A stretch of 64,000 bases of DNA, from the NCBI RefSeq assembly GCF_002939985.1, contig NZ_MDFM01000024.1, positions 16,244 to 80,243 of the forward strand. Direction: 5' to 3'. The notes below the pieces were generated by a model. That model was not told the DNA's origin, did no database searches, and saw nothing but the letters and a program-made list of their open reading frames with translations. Shown piece after piece: positions 12,301 through 20,325 of this stretch. Within the stretch, counting starts at the first letter, position 1, and each line of letters opens with the position of its first letter. The stretch is from Xanthomonas hortorum pv. cynarae. Lineage in GTDB: Bacteria; Pseudomonadota; Gammaproteobacteria; Xanthomonadales; Xanthomonadaceae. The translations under genes and the position numbers were made by a program.

Positions 12301-13283
12301 TAGCGATATTGCTGATGGCGCAACGCATGCCTGACCACCGACGAGACCTGTGTAAACAAGGTATGGAGCGGTTGCTGCGGATCCATCTTCAGACGCAGCG
12401 AGATCAGATTGGCAACCATGCCAGCGGTTTTACGGTAACGCGCGTTGATGCGACCGGTCACCGGCATTGCCAACACCAGATCTTCTGCGCCGGTGCAACG
12501 GTAGTAATAGGCCGCGATCAGCGAAATCAGCATCTGCGGCAAGCTGGCACCGTATTGCTTGCCCAGCGCGTGCAGACGCACCACTTGCTGTGGCGAAAAA
12601 TACCCGGTGCTGCGCAAAAGACCGGTAGACGGATGGCTGCCGAGCCGCGACAAAGTCGTCGGCGGTGGCAGATCGGCCAGCTGCTGCATCCAGTATGCGC
12701 GATCGCGCTGAAGACGATCGGAGTCGAGGTACTGCTGCTCCCACTCCATCAAGGACAGCGCACTGCCGAATTGCGCAGGTTCCGGCTCGACACCTTCTGC
12801 GTATGCGTTATACAGCGCCGCCATGCGCTGCATCATGATCGATCCGCTATAACCATCCACCACCAGATGGTTCGCGCAATGCACCCACATATGGTGATCT
12901 TCGCCAAGACGGAACACCGCGCAATGCCATAACGGCCCGTCCTGCAGATTGTCCGGCTTGCGGACTTTCTCGTCGAGCCAGTGCTCGGCGGCGTCGCGCG
13001 GGAAGGGATCTTCGCTGACGTTGAAGTACGGAATGGCAGCCGTGTAATCGGGCCGGATCACCTGGCCGGGCACGCCATCGTGTTCGACGATGCACAGCCG
13101 CAGCGTGTCGAACTCGCGCGTCAGCTGCATGCTGGCGCGCAACAACAGCTGCGGATCGAGCGGGCCGAACATCTCCAATGCTTCGGACAACATCAAGGTG
13201 TTGTAGGTGTGCAACTTGCTGACGACCCACAGGCCGCGTTGCGCTTTGGTCAGGGGAATCACGGCAGAGACTTCAGCGTGCAT
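9294..13283 (-). CDS. Single-module nonribosomal peptide synthetase (C-A-T-TE)
   Basis: A 1329-residue NRPS laid out like EntF. The condensation domain (about 8-445) has NHLVVDG at 138-144 in place of HHxxxDG, with the second, catalytic His kept. The adenylation domain (about 455-945) shows LYTSGSTGAPKG (601-612), YGPTETTIW and NGKLDRR. The carrier domain has LGGDSL with the phosphopantetheine Ser at 990. The thioesterase (about 1050-1329) has GWSLGG with Ser1123. Reading the ten specificity positions by alignment to GrsA gives D-I-L-Q-L-G-L-I-W-K, a code I associate with glycine. The start at 13283 has AAGAAGG 9 nt upstream; an ATG at 13292 abuts that site and is less likely. An 8-bp overlap leads into the glycosyltransferase. 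The product is unknown. Confidence 0.95.
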   Translation of the reverse strand: MHAEVSAVIPLTKAQRGLWVVSKLHTYNTLMLSEALEMFGPLDPQLLLRASMQLTREFDTLRLCIVEHDGVPGQVIRPDYTAAIPYFNVSEDPFPRDAAEHWLDEKVRKPDNLQDGPLWHCAVFRLGEDHHMWVHCANHLVVDGYSGSIMMQRMAALYNAYAEGVEPEPAQFGSALSLMEWEQQYLDSDRLQRDRAYWMQQLADLPPPTTLSRLGSHPSTGLLRSTGYFSPQQVVRLHALGKQYGASLPQMLISLIAAYYYRCTGAEDLVLAMPVTGRINARYRKTAGMVANLISLRLKMDPQQPLHTLFTQVSSVVRHALRHQQYRYEDLRRDLGMFGIDQNVARLAVNIEPFDCALRFGEASAIPHNLSNGRVDDLTIFCYERGDGAALRFDLDANPAMYDSDELAEHCRRLTHLADAVLANPECALGLIDVLGHDERQRLLHTWNDTAAPLPEPSTLLHGMLQRAELMPAAVVVQYDNRTLDYATLCELASRIAAQWVADGVGPGDVVAIALPRSEQLLVALLAVMWSGAAYLPLDPESPAARNRQMLNDSGAIALVCEPALCERYLLGGMVWLDPRPAVLPAAIAPLATPDGTAYVLYTSGSTGAPKGVEISHRNLFNFLHAMEHELALRPRDRVLAVTTITFDIAGLELYLPLLVGARVVIAPAGITHDPRSLSRLIAHEQISVVQATPSLWRILLANEDLALDRIHALVGGEALVPELATQLLSRVGRLTQLYGPTETTIWSTIMPLQLTDAAAPPIGRPLLNTRVYVLDAQRQPLPTGAIGELYIGGAGVAKGYRGKRQLTSERFVRDPFADDGSSMYRTGDRVRQRRDGMLEFIGRADAQLKIRGHRVEPAEIENALLLHSQVAQAVVVGHSDGDNNALQLLAYVVGKHGTMPSTELLRAHLQQRLPASMIPTLWMPLEALPLTPNGKLDRRALPSPGALPQRAHVAPRDALEHQLAAMLQDVLGIEVVGVEDNFFELGGDSLRAAEMAARFPQMFGVELPLGTLFHAPTIAGLAEVIKRSAQTPNDPLGVLLPLRAGTPGTTPLFCIHPVVGLGWSYLTLLGQLDPQWPVYALQSPALSDPQHRPESIEAIARDYLARLRSVQPHGPYRLIGWSLGGLIAHAITAELHALGEEVELLAMLDSYPYLEQAAALPESEMVHASMHALGLDVADDKTRPTTLAELASLLCDHYLLNDLPALRQLLTQHPTLLDDLGGLTQHHLQLSRRHRPKPLQQDVLFVEARVRMSFGGGDAVWLDYRPQAWQPYVRNLHLHVLDSDHHSMLSSTHSATLSALLHAATAKAAQRDGSTATATASDGVAEYA

Positions 13284-14238
13284 TGCGTGCATCCTTCTTC
13301 AATGTAGAGCGCAGTCGCCCAACGCGCCGTGCCCGCAATGCGGTCAACGAGACGCCGGATCAGCACTTGGCCTAAAAACGTTCAGGTAGAAAACACCATC
13401 GACCACCGGCAGAGGCCGGCGATACGCAGTTGGAACACTCGATAAAGACGCACAATGGAGACGTATAACGAAGTGGCTCGTAAGTGACACCAAGACGTGC
13501 AACTGCGTTTTTCTTGAAGCACTTGCTTCCCGGCAAGTTAATAAACACTAACAATCGGGCAACACAATGAACCGTGCAAAAATCACGAATTGCGCGTTTC
13601 CTGCAAATTCTTTTTAATGAAGTGTGATTGCAGTTAGTGTTCTGGATACATACCTCTGTTTGGGGATCCGGCACTGCATGCAGCGCCACACACAAAACGC
13701 GACGCATGTCGCGTCGACGCGGCAGGTGCGCGATTGCAGGCGAAATTGCAGGCGGATTTGCGTTCTCCGCATTGCATAAAAGACCGCAATGCATAAGACC
13801 ACTACGCGCGGCAGCGTTGATATAGCTGCGCTACCAGACAAATCACTGCACGACATGCGGCATCGCTTGCGACACCTAGCGCGTGCATTCGTTCGATCAT
13901 GCGTCGGTCGTTTGGATGTCATACGACTGCGGCACTCTGTAGATCAACGCGCGGGGTCGCGCGGGTCACAGTGCGCTGTTTTATGTGGACTGCGCCGGTG
14001 CGCGTCTGCGCGGAGTCATGCGTGCGTGACTGAGCGGTGGCAAGCGGCGATCAAGGCGCGCTGGCAGGGCGGTGCCCAACAGATTCATGCCAAGGCCGAT
14101 CACCTGCCGCGTCCGCTTTACGACTGCTCACTCGTCTATGCAGCTCTTTCTACACAGCTGCGGCGCCGCGGAATCAGTGCTGATCCTGCATCGGCACTGC
14201 CTGCGCGCCACGGCGTCGGCCGCAGCGCGCGTACTGCT
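13284..14238. other. Long AT-rich intergenic region upstream of the NRPS gene
   Basis: About 950 bp with no convincing gene between the NRPS start and the speA stop. Roughly 13480-13660 is markedly AT-richer than the surroundings and probably holds the NRPS promoter. It contains ACTTGC (13521-13526) facing GCAAGT (13533-13538) with a 6-nt spacer, AACACTAAC (13544-13552) facing GTTAGTGTT (13633-13641), and further left a 7-bp hairpin (ACGCGAC / GTCGCGT, 13697-13714). Short open frames here have Arg/Cys-rich composition and no ribosome-binding site, so I do not call them genes. Confidence 0.5.
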
Positions 14239-16125
14239 TCAGCCCAACGGTTCGTCGGACAGATAGGTATAACCGGTCAGCCCGGCTTCCAAGGCGTCGT
14301 GCAATTCCTGCGCACGCTCCGGCGACAGCTGCGCGGCGGCGATGCGCTCGGCATAGGTCGCGCGCAGCGTGTCCAGCTGATAGCCCACATAGTCCAGCAT
14401 CACATCGGTGGTATCGCCACGGCGCTGCTGCGCAATTCGATAGCCATCGCCGTCCACGGCCACTTCCACCGCATCGGTATCGCCGAACAGGTTATGGATA
14501 TCGCCGAGGATTTCCTGGTAGGCGCCGACCAGGAAGAAGCCGATGCGATAGCTCTCGCCCGGATTCAATGTGTGGAGCGGCATCGAGTTGTCCAGGCTTT
14601 CGTTCTCGACGTAGGTCTTGACCATGCCATCGGAGTCGCAGGTCATGTCGGCGATGATGCCGCGCCGCTGCGGCGCTTCGTTCAAGCGCTCGATCGGCAC
14701 GATCGGGAACACCTGATCGATCGCCCACACATCCGGGATCGATTCGAACACGCTGAAGTTGACGAAGTACTTGTCCACCAGCCGCTCGTTGAGCTCGTCC
14801 AGCACCGGGCGGTGGCTCTTTTCGTCGAAGCTCAGGCGTGCACGCACGCCATGGGCGATGGCGTAGAACAGATCGTCGATACGCGCGCGATGGGTGAGGT
14901 CGATCTGGCCCAATGCATACGCACTCAGGCCTTCGGCATGGAAGTGCTGCGCCTCCTGGAACAGTTCCACCGCCGGGCGCACGTCGAGTTCGTCGTGGAT
15001 CTCGCGCAGGTGGCGAATCGCTGCCGGTTCGTCGTCGTGCGCGTCGGGCACGCGGCCTTCCGGCGCCTGCTCCACTTCGGACACGTTGGCGATCAGCACC
15101 GCGTGGTGCGCGGTCATCGCGCGGCCGCATTCGGTGACGATGCGCGGCGGGGTCAAGCCATGCTCTTCGCAGGCATTGGCCAGCGGCTGCACGATGTTGC
15201 TGGCGTAGGAATGCAGGCCGTAGTTGATCGAGCAATAGCTGCGCGAGCGGGTGCCTTCGTAATCGATACCCAGTCCGCCGCCGACATCCACGTGGCTGAT
15301 CTTGGCGCCCAGGCGCGAGAGCTCCACGAAATAGCGCGTGGCCTCGCGCATGCCGTTGGCGATGTCGCGCACGTTGGAAATCTGCGAGCCCATGTGGAAA
15401 TGCAGCAACTGCAGGCAGTCGGCGTATTCGGTGTCGCGCAGCGTCTTCCACAGATCGAGCACCTGCCGTGGCGACAGCCCGAACTTGGCCTTGTCGCCAC
15501 CGCTGTTCTGCCACTTGCCCGCGCCCAACGAGGCCAGGCGCATGCGCACGCCCAGGCCCGGCTTGACCTCCAGCGCGCGCGCTTCTTCCAGCACCAGCTT
15601 CAGCTCGGAGGGCTTTTCGATGACGATGAAGGTCTGCAGGCCGAGCTTGCGCCCGATCAGTGCCAGGCGGATGTATTCGCGGTCCTTGTAGCCGTTGCAG
15701 ACGATCAACCCGCCCGGGCGCGACAGTGCCAGCACCGCCATCAGCTCGGGCTTGCTGCCCGCTTCCAGGCCGAAGCCCTCGCCGTGGTGGCTGGCCAGGG
15801 TGCCGGCCACGCCGCGATGCTGATTGACCTTGATCGGATACACGGCCGTGTAGCCGCCGGCGTAGTCCCATTCGGACTGCGCCTGCGCGAACGCCGCCTG
15901 CAGCTTGCCCAGGCGCTGGCCCAGGATGTCCGGGAAGCGCACCAGCAGCGGCAGCTTGGCGCCGGCTGCGCGCGCGGCATCCACCACCTCGGGCAGCGAC
16001 ACCGATGGACCATCGCCGGTCGGGGTGACCACGATGTGTCCGGCAGCATTCACATCGAAATACCCGTCGGCCCAATGCGGGATCGAATAGGTCTTGCGGG
16101 CTTGGTCGAGGGACCAATCGCTCAT
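14239..16125 (-). CDS. speA: Biosynthetic arginine decarboxylase
   Basis: A 628-residue PLP-dependent fold-III decarboxylase converting arginine to agmatine, the first step from arginine to putrescine and spermidine. Visible features are the N-terminal SIPHWADGYFDVN region, YPIKVNQHRGV with the PLP-binding Lys, HFHMGSQISNVRDI, DVGGGLGIDYEG (phosphate-binding glycine loop), ECGRAMTAHHAV and the C-terminal CDSDG. Length matches the bacterial SpeA family. It is divergent from speE with about 235 bp between them, so the polyamine genes share a control region. Confidence 0.97.
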   Translation of the reverse strand: MSDWSLDQARKTYSIPHWADGYFDVNAAGHIVVTPTGDGPSVSLPEVVDAARAAGAKLPLLVRFPDILGQRLGKLQAAFAQAQSEWDYAGGYTAVYPIKVNQHRGVAGTLASHHGEGFGLEAGSKPELMAVLALSRPGGLIVCNGYKDREYIRLALIGRKLGLQTFIVIEKPSELKLVLEEARALEVKPGLGVRMRLASLGAGKWQNSGGDKAKFGLSPRQVLDLWKTLRDTEYADCLQLLHFHMGSQISNVRDIANGMREATRYFVELSRLGAKISHVDVGGGLGIDYEGTRSRSYCSINYGLHSYASNIVQPLANACEEHGLTPPRIVTECGRAMTAHHAVLIANVSEVEQAPEGRVPDAHDDEPAAIRHLREIHDELDVRPAVELFQEAQHFHAEGLSAYALGQIDLTHRARIDDLFYAIAHGVRARLSFDEKSHRPVLDELNERLVDKYFVNFSVFESIPDVWAIDQVFPIVPIERLNEAPQRRGIIADMTCDSDGMVKTYVENESLDNSMPLHTLNPGESYRIGFFLVGAYQEILGDIHNLFGDTDAVEVAVDGDGYRIAQQRRGDTTDVMLDYVGYQLDTLRATYAERIAAAQLSPERAQELHDALEAGLTGYTYLSDEPLG

Positions 16126-16269
16126 TTCGCTGACTCGGCTGGGGCAAAAAGGGCGTGAAGTGTAACGCCTGGCACGCGCAGGGTCCGTTACAATCCGCGC
16201 CGACTTGATGCCCCGCTCCTGGTTGGAGTGGGGTGGAACGCAGATTCAGCCGCCGCGCAGTTTGGCTGC

Positions 16270-16330
16270 ACGAGGCTGCGCCCGACCCTCATCCGGCGCT
16301 ACGCGCCACCTTCTCCCGGTGGGAGAAGGA
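16270..16330. repeat. Dispersed intergenic palindrome (GGGAGAAGG family), copy 1
   Basis: CCTTCTCCC facing GGGAGAAGG with flanking CCTCATCCGGCGCTACGCGCC. Its reverse complement matches copies at 41576-41641 and 51483-51548 (core CCCTTCTCC...GGGAGAAGGTG...GGATGAGGGT...GCCTCGT). It lies in the speA-speE intergenic region just ahead of the speE ribosome-binding site, so it becomes part of the speE leader if transcription starts upstream. Confidence 0.7.
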
Positions 16331-16360
16331 ACAGTCCTCCATTCTTTCTAGGATCACCGC

Positions 16361-17218
16361 ATGAGCGCCAACGACAACTGGTACATCGAACACTTCCAGC
16401 CCACCGGCTCGGCGATCGGCTTCCGCATCAGCGGCAAGCTGGACGAGGTGCAGTCCCCGTTCCAGAAGATCGAGATCTACCAGACCACCGACTGGGGCAA
16501 GCTCATGCTCATCGACGGCGCGGTGATGCTGACCAGCCGCGACAACTTCTTCTATCACGAGATGATCAGCCACCCGGCGCTGTTCACCCACGCTGCGCCC
16601 AAGCGCGTGGTGATCATCGGTGGCGGCGACTGCGGCACGCTGCGCGAGGTGCTAAAGCACCCGGGCGTGGAAAGCGCCACCCAGTGCGATATCGACGAGC
16701 AGGTCACGCGCATGTCGGAGAAGTACTTCCCCGAGCTGTGCGATTCAAACCATGACGCGCGCGCCGAGCTGTTGTTCGACGACGGCGTGGCCTATATGGC
16801 CAACTGCCCGGCCGGCAGCGTGGACATCGTGATCGTCGATTCCACCGACCCGGTCGGCCCGGCCGAAGGCCTGTTCAACAAGGACTTCTACGCGAGCTGC
16901 TTCAAGGCGCTGAAGGACGACGGCATCCTGGTGCAGCAGTCCGAATCGCCGCTGGCGCTGTTGGAGCTGATCAAGGAAATGCGCACCGAAATGGGCAAGG
17001 CCGGCTTCCAGTCGTTCAAGACTCTGCCGTTCCCGCAGCCGTGCTACCCCACCGGCTGGTGGAGCGTGACCATGGCCAGCAAGCAGGCCAACGCCGATTT
17101 CGCGTTCCGCCAAAACGATGCGCAGGCCAAGGGTTTCGAGACGCTGTACTACACCGCGCATCTGCATACCGGCGTGCTGGTTGCACCGCCGTTCGTGGCC
17201 AAGGCGCTGGGCGAGTAA
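16361..17218 (+). CDS. speE: Spermidine synthase
   Basis: A 285-residue aminopropyltransferase making spermidine from putrescine and decarboxylated S-adenosylmethionine. It shows the N-terminal gate region, the substrate loop DGAVMLTSRDNFFYHEM, the Rossmann glycine motif VVIIGGGDCGTLREVLKH, the catalytic loop VIVDSTDPVGPAEGLF and PCYPTGWWSVTMASK near the C-terminus. Length fits the bacterial SpeE family. The start is preceded by AGGATC. It sits back to back with speA, consistent with an arginine-to-agmatine-to-spermidine route. A GC-rich hairpin follows its stop. Confidence 0.97.
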   Translation: MSANDNWYIEHFQPTGSAIGFRISGKLDEVQSPFQKIEIYQTTDWGKLMLIDGAVMLTSRDNFFYHEMISHPALFTHAAPKRVVIIGGGDCGTLREVLKHPGVESATQCDIDEQVTRMSEKYFPELCDSNHDARAELLFDDGVAYMANCPAGSVDIVIVDSTDPVGPAEGLFNKDFYASCFKALKDDGILVQQSESPLALLELIKEMRTEMGKAGFQSFKTLPFPQPCYPTGWWSVTMASKQANADFAFRQNDAQAKGFETLYYTAHLHTGVLVAPPFVAKALGE

Positions 17219-17229
17219 GCATGTCATCG

Positions 17230-17257
17230 GGCCGGCGCAGCTTGCTGCGCGCCGGCC
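17230..17257 (+). terminator. Possible hairpin terminator after speE
   Basis: GGCCGGCGCAG and CTGCGCGCCGGCC flank a CTTG loop 12 bp after the speE stop. The stem is strong apart from a 2-nt bulge, but there is no T-run, so intrinsic termination is uncertain. The rest of the gap to 17467 shows nothing. Confidence 0.4.
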
Positions 17258-17467
17258 TGATTGAAAAGAACCGGCGCATCGCTCGCGTGCGCTGGTTCTG
17301 CAGATTGAGGGGGCGAAGACAGCACCGCTTACAGGCGTGCTGGCGATGCTCGCAGTGTCGCGCAGCATCGGCAGGGCCATGTGTGCACTACGCTCCCCTG
17401 CTGCGGCACGCATCTACCTGAGGCTTGTGCACGCAGTGCCGCCAGCCCCGTTCTTCGTTTGCCAGCC

Positions 17468-18079
17468 CTAGAGCCGCGCCAACACTTCAGCCTTTTTGGC
17501 GTCGAACTCTTCCTGGGTCACCAACCCCGCATCCAGCAACTGCTTGAGCTTGCTCAGCACCTGCATCGGATCATCCGCGCCGGCCACCGCAGTCGCTGGC
17601 ACTGAAGGCGCCACGCCCTGCGCTGCAGGCGCATGCACCACCACACCGCCGGCCGATGCACGCAACTTGTCGAACTCCAGCTGCTGGCGTTTTTCGTGGG
17701 CCGATTCTTCCACCTGCTGGGCATAGGCGTAGACCCGCCGTGCCTGTTTCTTGGGCAGGCTGTCGATGGATAGGTAGCCGCCCTGCGTGGTGCGGCACAT
17801 GATCGTCGCGCCCAGCATCTGCTCGCTCATATGCACGTCGAGCACCTCGCGCCAGGGGACATCCCGAAACGTCATCCCGAACAGCGTGGGGTGTACAACG
17901 ATGAATCTGCGATTGGTCAGCACCACCGCGGCCGGCGACAAGTTCATCACCATTTTCTTCTGCACAGCGATGTACTCGACCTGCTCGTCGCGGGTCAGCA
18001 ACTCGTTCACCTTGGGCAGGATCTTGCCCACGGCCACCGGGTCCTGCTCGTCGGTCAGGAATTGCGTAAAGACCTCCAT
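17468..18079 (-). CDS. PH-like domain protein with C-terminal SHOCT domain
   Basis: A 203-residue soluble protein. The N-terminal part (about 25-130) has the pattern of a bacterial PH-like domain (VLTNRRFIVVHPT, FRDVPWREVLDV). A charged helix (QQVEESAHEKRQQ) and a Pro/Ala/Val linker follow. The last 30 residues are a SHOCT motif (LSKLKQLLDAGLVTQEEFDAKK), a short helical module found at the ends of many bacterial proteins and thought to mediate oligomerisation. The start at 18079 has GAGGAAGG just upstream; the longer frame is not supported. It is monocistronic and its function is unknown. Confidence 0.8.
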   Translation of the reverse strand: MEVFTQFLTDEQDPVAVGKILPKVNELLTRDEQVEYIAVQKKMVMNLSPAAVVLTNRRFIVVHPTLFGMTFRDVPWREVLDVHMSEQMLGATIMCRTTQGGYLSIDSLPKKQARRVYAYAQQVEESAHEKRQQLEFDKLRASAGGVVVHAPAAQGVAPSVPATAVAGADDPMQVLSKLKQLLDAGLVTQEEFDAKKAEVLARL

Positions 18080-18277
18080 ACCTTCCTCGTCGTGATTGCT
18101 TGCGCCGCAGCGTTGTCTTGTATGACACCACATCCGTGCCCTCGTGGTGCCGATCAGAGCTACGACGAAGCGTGCGCAGTACCGGATCACCGAGCGCTTC
18201 ATACAGCCCAGCGGCAACAAGGCGGATGTCGCCATCCGCCTTTGTTGTGTGCACAACGCTGTTTTTCTATCGCCGAC

Positions 18278-19087
18278 TCAAAAGCGGACTTCGGCGCCGA
18301 AGCTCAGCACTTCGGCACGATTGATGGTGATGTCTTCGTAGTCGTCGTAGTACTCGTCGGCGTACAGGTAGTTCGTGTAGAGCGCGCTCAGACTGAAATG
18401 CTTGCCGATATCCACACCGAGGCCCGCACCCAGATATGCGCCGTAGACACGCTCGGTGTAGTCCTCGCCTTTTGCCTCGCCTCCCCAATAGCCCATGCGT
18501 ACCAGAGCGAACACTGGGGTGTCGCCGAAGTTGAAGCGCGCCGTTCCACCGATGCTGCCGAAGTCCACTGTCGGAATGACGACAAAGCCATCCGCATCCT
18601 TCGAACCGTCAACCTTTCCGGTGGCCACTTCAATGCCGACCAGCGTGACCGGACCAGCACGCCAGCGGTAACCGACGTTGAAGCCCGCCATGTCCTGCTT
18701 GTTGCCCTCGAACACCTTGGCTTCGCCGCCCTGCGCGCCCAAGAACATGCCGCTCTTGAGGCGCTGTTCTTCTTCGCGCGGCGCAGGCGCAACGTAGGCG
18801 GGCGCCGGTGCAGGCGGTGCCGCCGCTGCGGGCATCTGCGCCGTCACCGTGGTGAAGCCGCCGGTCTCGCCGGCTGCGCTGTCTTGCACTGCCGTCTGTC
18901 CTGCGGCGGTACCGTCTTGCGACGGGCCCGACGGTGGCGCTGCCGGTGCGGTGGCCCCCTGGGTGCCAGCCTGCTGTTTTTGCTGTTGCCGATAATTGTC
19001 CCAGCCGCGCGACAACGACTGCGCGGCCGCGTCGGAAACGCAGCCCAGCGCCGTGCAGGCCAACAGCCATGTTGCGGTCCTTTTCAT
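18278..19087 (-). CDS. Outer-membrane beta-barrel protein
   Basis: A 269-residue exported protein. A signal peptide (MKRTATWLLACTALGCVSDAAAQ) is followed by a Gln-rich stretch, an Ala/Pro/Gly-rich linker (about 35-95) and a C-terminal domain of alternating strands (GYRWRAGPVTLVGIEVATG, YGAYLGAGLGVDIGKHFSLS). It ends in Phe (FGAEVRF), the terminal-aromatic signal used by the BAM machinery. This fits the small 8-strand OmpA-like/opacity-type barrels. No ligand or enzymatic residues are recognisable. The start at 19087 has GGGGAA upstream. It is isolated, with PH/SHOCT downstream and a long gap upstream. Confidence 0.78.
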   Translation of the reverse strand: MKRTATWLLACTALGCVSDAAAQSLSRGWDNYRQQQKQQAGTQGATAPAAPPSGPSQDGTAAGQTAVQDSAAGETGGFTTVTAQMPAAAAPPAPAPAYVAPAPREEEQRLKSGMFLGAQGGEAKVFEGNKQDMAGFNVGYRWRAGPVTLVGIEVATGKVDGSKDADGFVVIPTVDFGSIGGTARFNFGDTPVFALVRMGYWGGEAKGEDYTERVYGAYLGAGLGVDIGKHFSLSALYTNYLYADEYYDDYEDITINRAEVLSFGAEVRF

Positions 19088-19650
19088 CGCATTCCCCAAT
19101 GAGTCGTACTCCATCGTCCCCGCATCCAATGCGCACGCAGGCATGGCCTGGCGGCGTCCGGAAGTGGCGCAGTTGCTGTCCAATTCGGGGGCTTCCCCAG
19201 CATCACAGGATCGTGCGCGTACTCGGCTTCAGGCATCGCCCGTGTGGGCGTGCCGGTACTGACGCGTGATGCAGCCCCCTGACCGCAGCCGGCACAGTGA
19301 ATCGAGTCTCATCAGCTGTCAAGAAGGGCTGTGATCGCTGCCTGTCGGCGCGCATTTCGCGCGGCCAGCCGCCTGATGAGCGCTCCTGCCGATGGGTAGG
19401 GCTTGGCTTTGCGCTCCACGCTCGCTCCCTGCAGGCGGCGCGCCGCGCGTGCGTACCGAAAAACTAGACACGGCCGACTTGGCAACCTATTGATTCTTTA
19501 GGCCGTTCCACTCCCGAAACATTTCATTTTTTTAACAAATGTAATTTCAATACTCACAAGTTCTAAAATTCACCGAACCGATCCCCCGCGATCATCGTGA
19601 ACCTGCCAGACGCGTGATTCCTCCGCGCCGCCAAGGTCCGGAGACTTGCC
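19088..19650. other. Intergenic region between divergent genes, AT-rich on the right
   Basis: About 560 bp without a gene. The right third (about 19460-19570) is AT-rich, with an ATTTTTTTAAC run, and probably contains the promoter for the kinase-like gene at 19651. No convincing operator or repeat was found. Confidence 0.4.
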
Positions 19651-20325
19651 ATGCACTACCAGCCGCTGGACACCTCCAGCCTGCAAATCGTCACGCCCGT
19701 CCTGCTCAAGCAGGGCACCCGGCTGCTCGAGCCCACCGTTTATCGCACGCATCTGGATGGGCAACTGGCGGTGGTCAAGGACTACAGCCGCTACCGCCGT
19801 ACGCTGCTGGCGCCGATCGCGCGGCTGATGGTGCGGCACGAGTCCAAGATGCTGGCCCGCCTGCACGGCTGGCGGCATGCGCCGGCCCTGCTCGGCACGC
19901 TGGGCGGGCTGGCACTGGGCATGGAGTTCATTCCGGGCGACACCCTCAGCGCCAGCGCGGTGGTCGGCCAGGAGGTGTTCCAGCAGCTGCAGCAGGCGCT
20001 GCGCCGCCTGCACGCAGTCGGCATCACCCACAACGATCTGCACGGCACCAATGTGGTGATCAGTGCCGGCGTGCCGGTGCTGATCGATTTCACCTCGGCC
20101 TGGCGCTTCCCGCGCTGGTTGCGACGCGGCACGCTGGCGCGTCAACTGCAGCGCAGTGACTTGGCCAATTTCCAGAAGATGCGCCAGCGCCTTGCCGGTA
20201 TCGCGCCGACCGCCGACGAGGCCGCACGCAGCGCCGAGCCGCGCTGGGTACGCACCATCCGCGGGAGCTGGAAGCGGCTGTATTGGCACATGAAGCGCCA
20301 TGCGCAGCCAACCAGTGCCGACTGA
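19651..20325 (+). CDS. RIO-like / lipopolysaccharide-kinase-like protein kinase
   Basis: A 224-residue minimal protein-kinase-fold protein. A beta-lobe Lys occurs in VVKDY (K43), the catalytic loop is HNDLHGTN (127-134, with D129 as the base and N134 for metal), and the metal-binding Asp is in IDFTSAW (D146). There is no Gly-rich P-loop and no activation segment, as in RIO1 and WaaP/KdkA-type kinases, which phosphorylate proteins or LPS core sugars. The C-terminus is basic. The target is unknown; no LPS genes are adjacent. Confidence 0.75.
   Translation: MHYQPLDTSSLQIVTPVLLKQGTRLLEPTVYRTHLDGQLAVVKDYSRYRRTLLAPIARLMVRHESKMLARLHGWRHAPALLGTLGGLALGMEFIPGDTLSASAVVGQEVFQQLQQALRRLHAVGITHNDLHGTNVVISAGVPVLIDFTSAWRFPRWLRRGTLARQLQRSDLANFQKMRQRLAGIAPTADEAARSAEPRWVRTIRGSWKRLYWHMKRHAQPTSAD

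Noticed and set aside
10548..12932. A 794-codon plus-strand frame
   Set aside because: Antisense to the NRPS gene, with Gln/Arg/His-rich composition and no motif.
9294..13283. Enterobactin-type siderophore synthesis (EntF)
   Set aside because: Domain order is the same, but the adenylation code is not that of serine in EntF and no dihydroxybenzoate, export or receptor genes are nearby.
13372..13922. Two minus-strand frames of 140 and 102 codons in the NRPS upstream region
   Set aside because: Cys/Arg-rich composition, no ribosome-binding site and no motif; treated as regulatory DNA.
13789..16158. A 789-codon plus-strand frame
   Set aside because: Antisense to speA and extends into the gene-free region; composition is that of a reverse-strand shadow.
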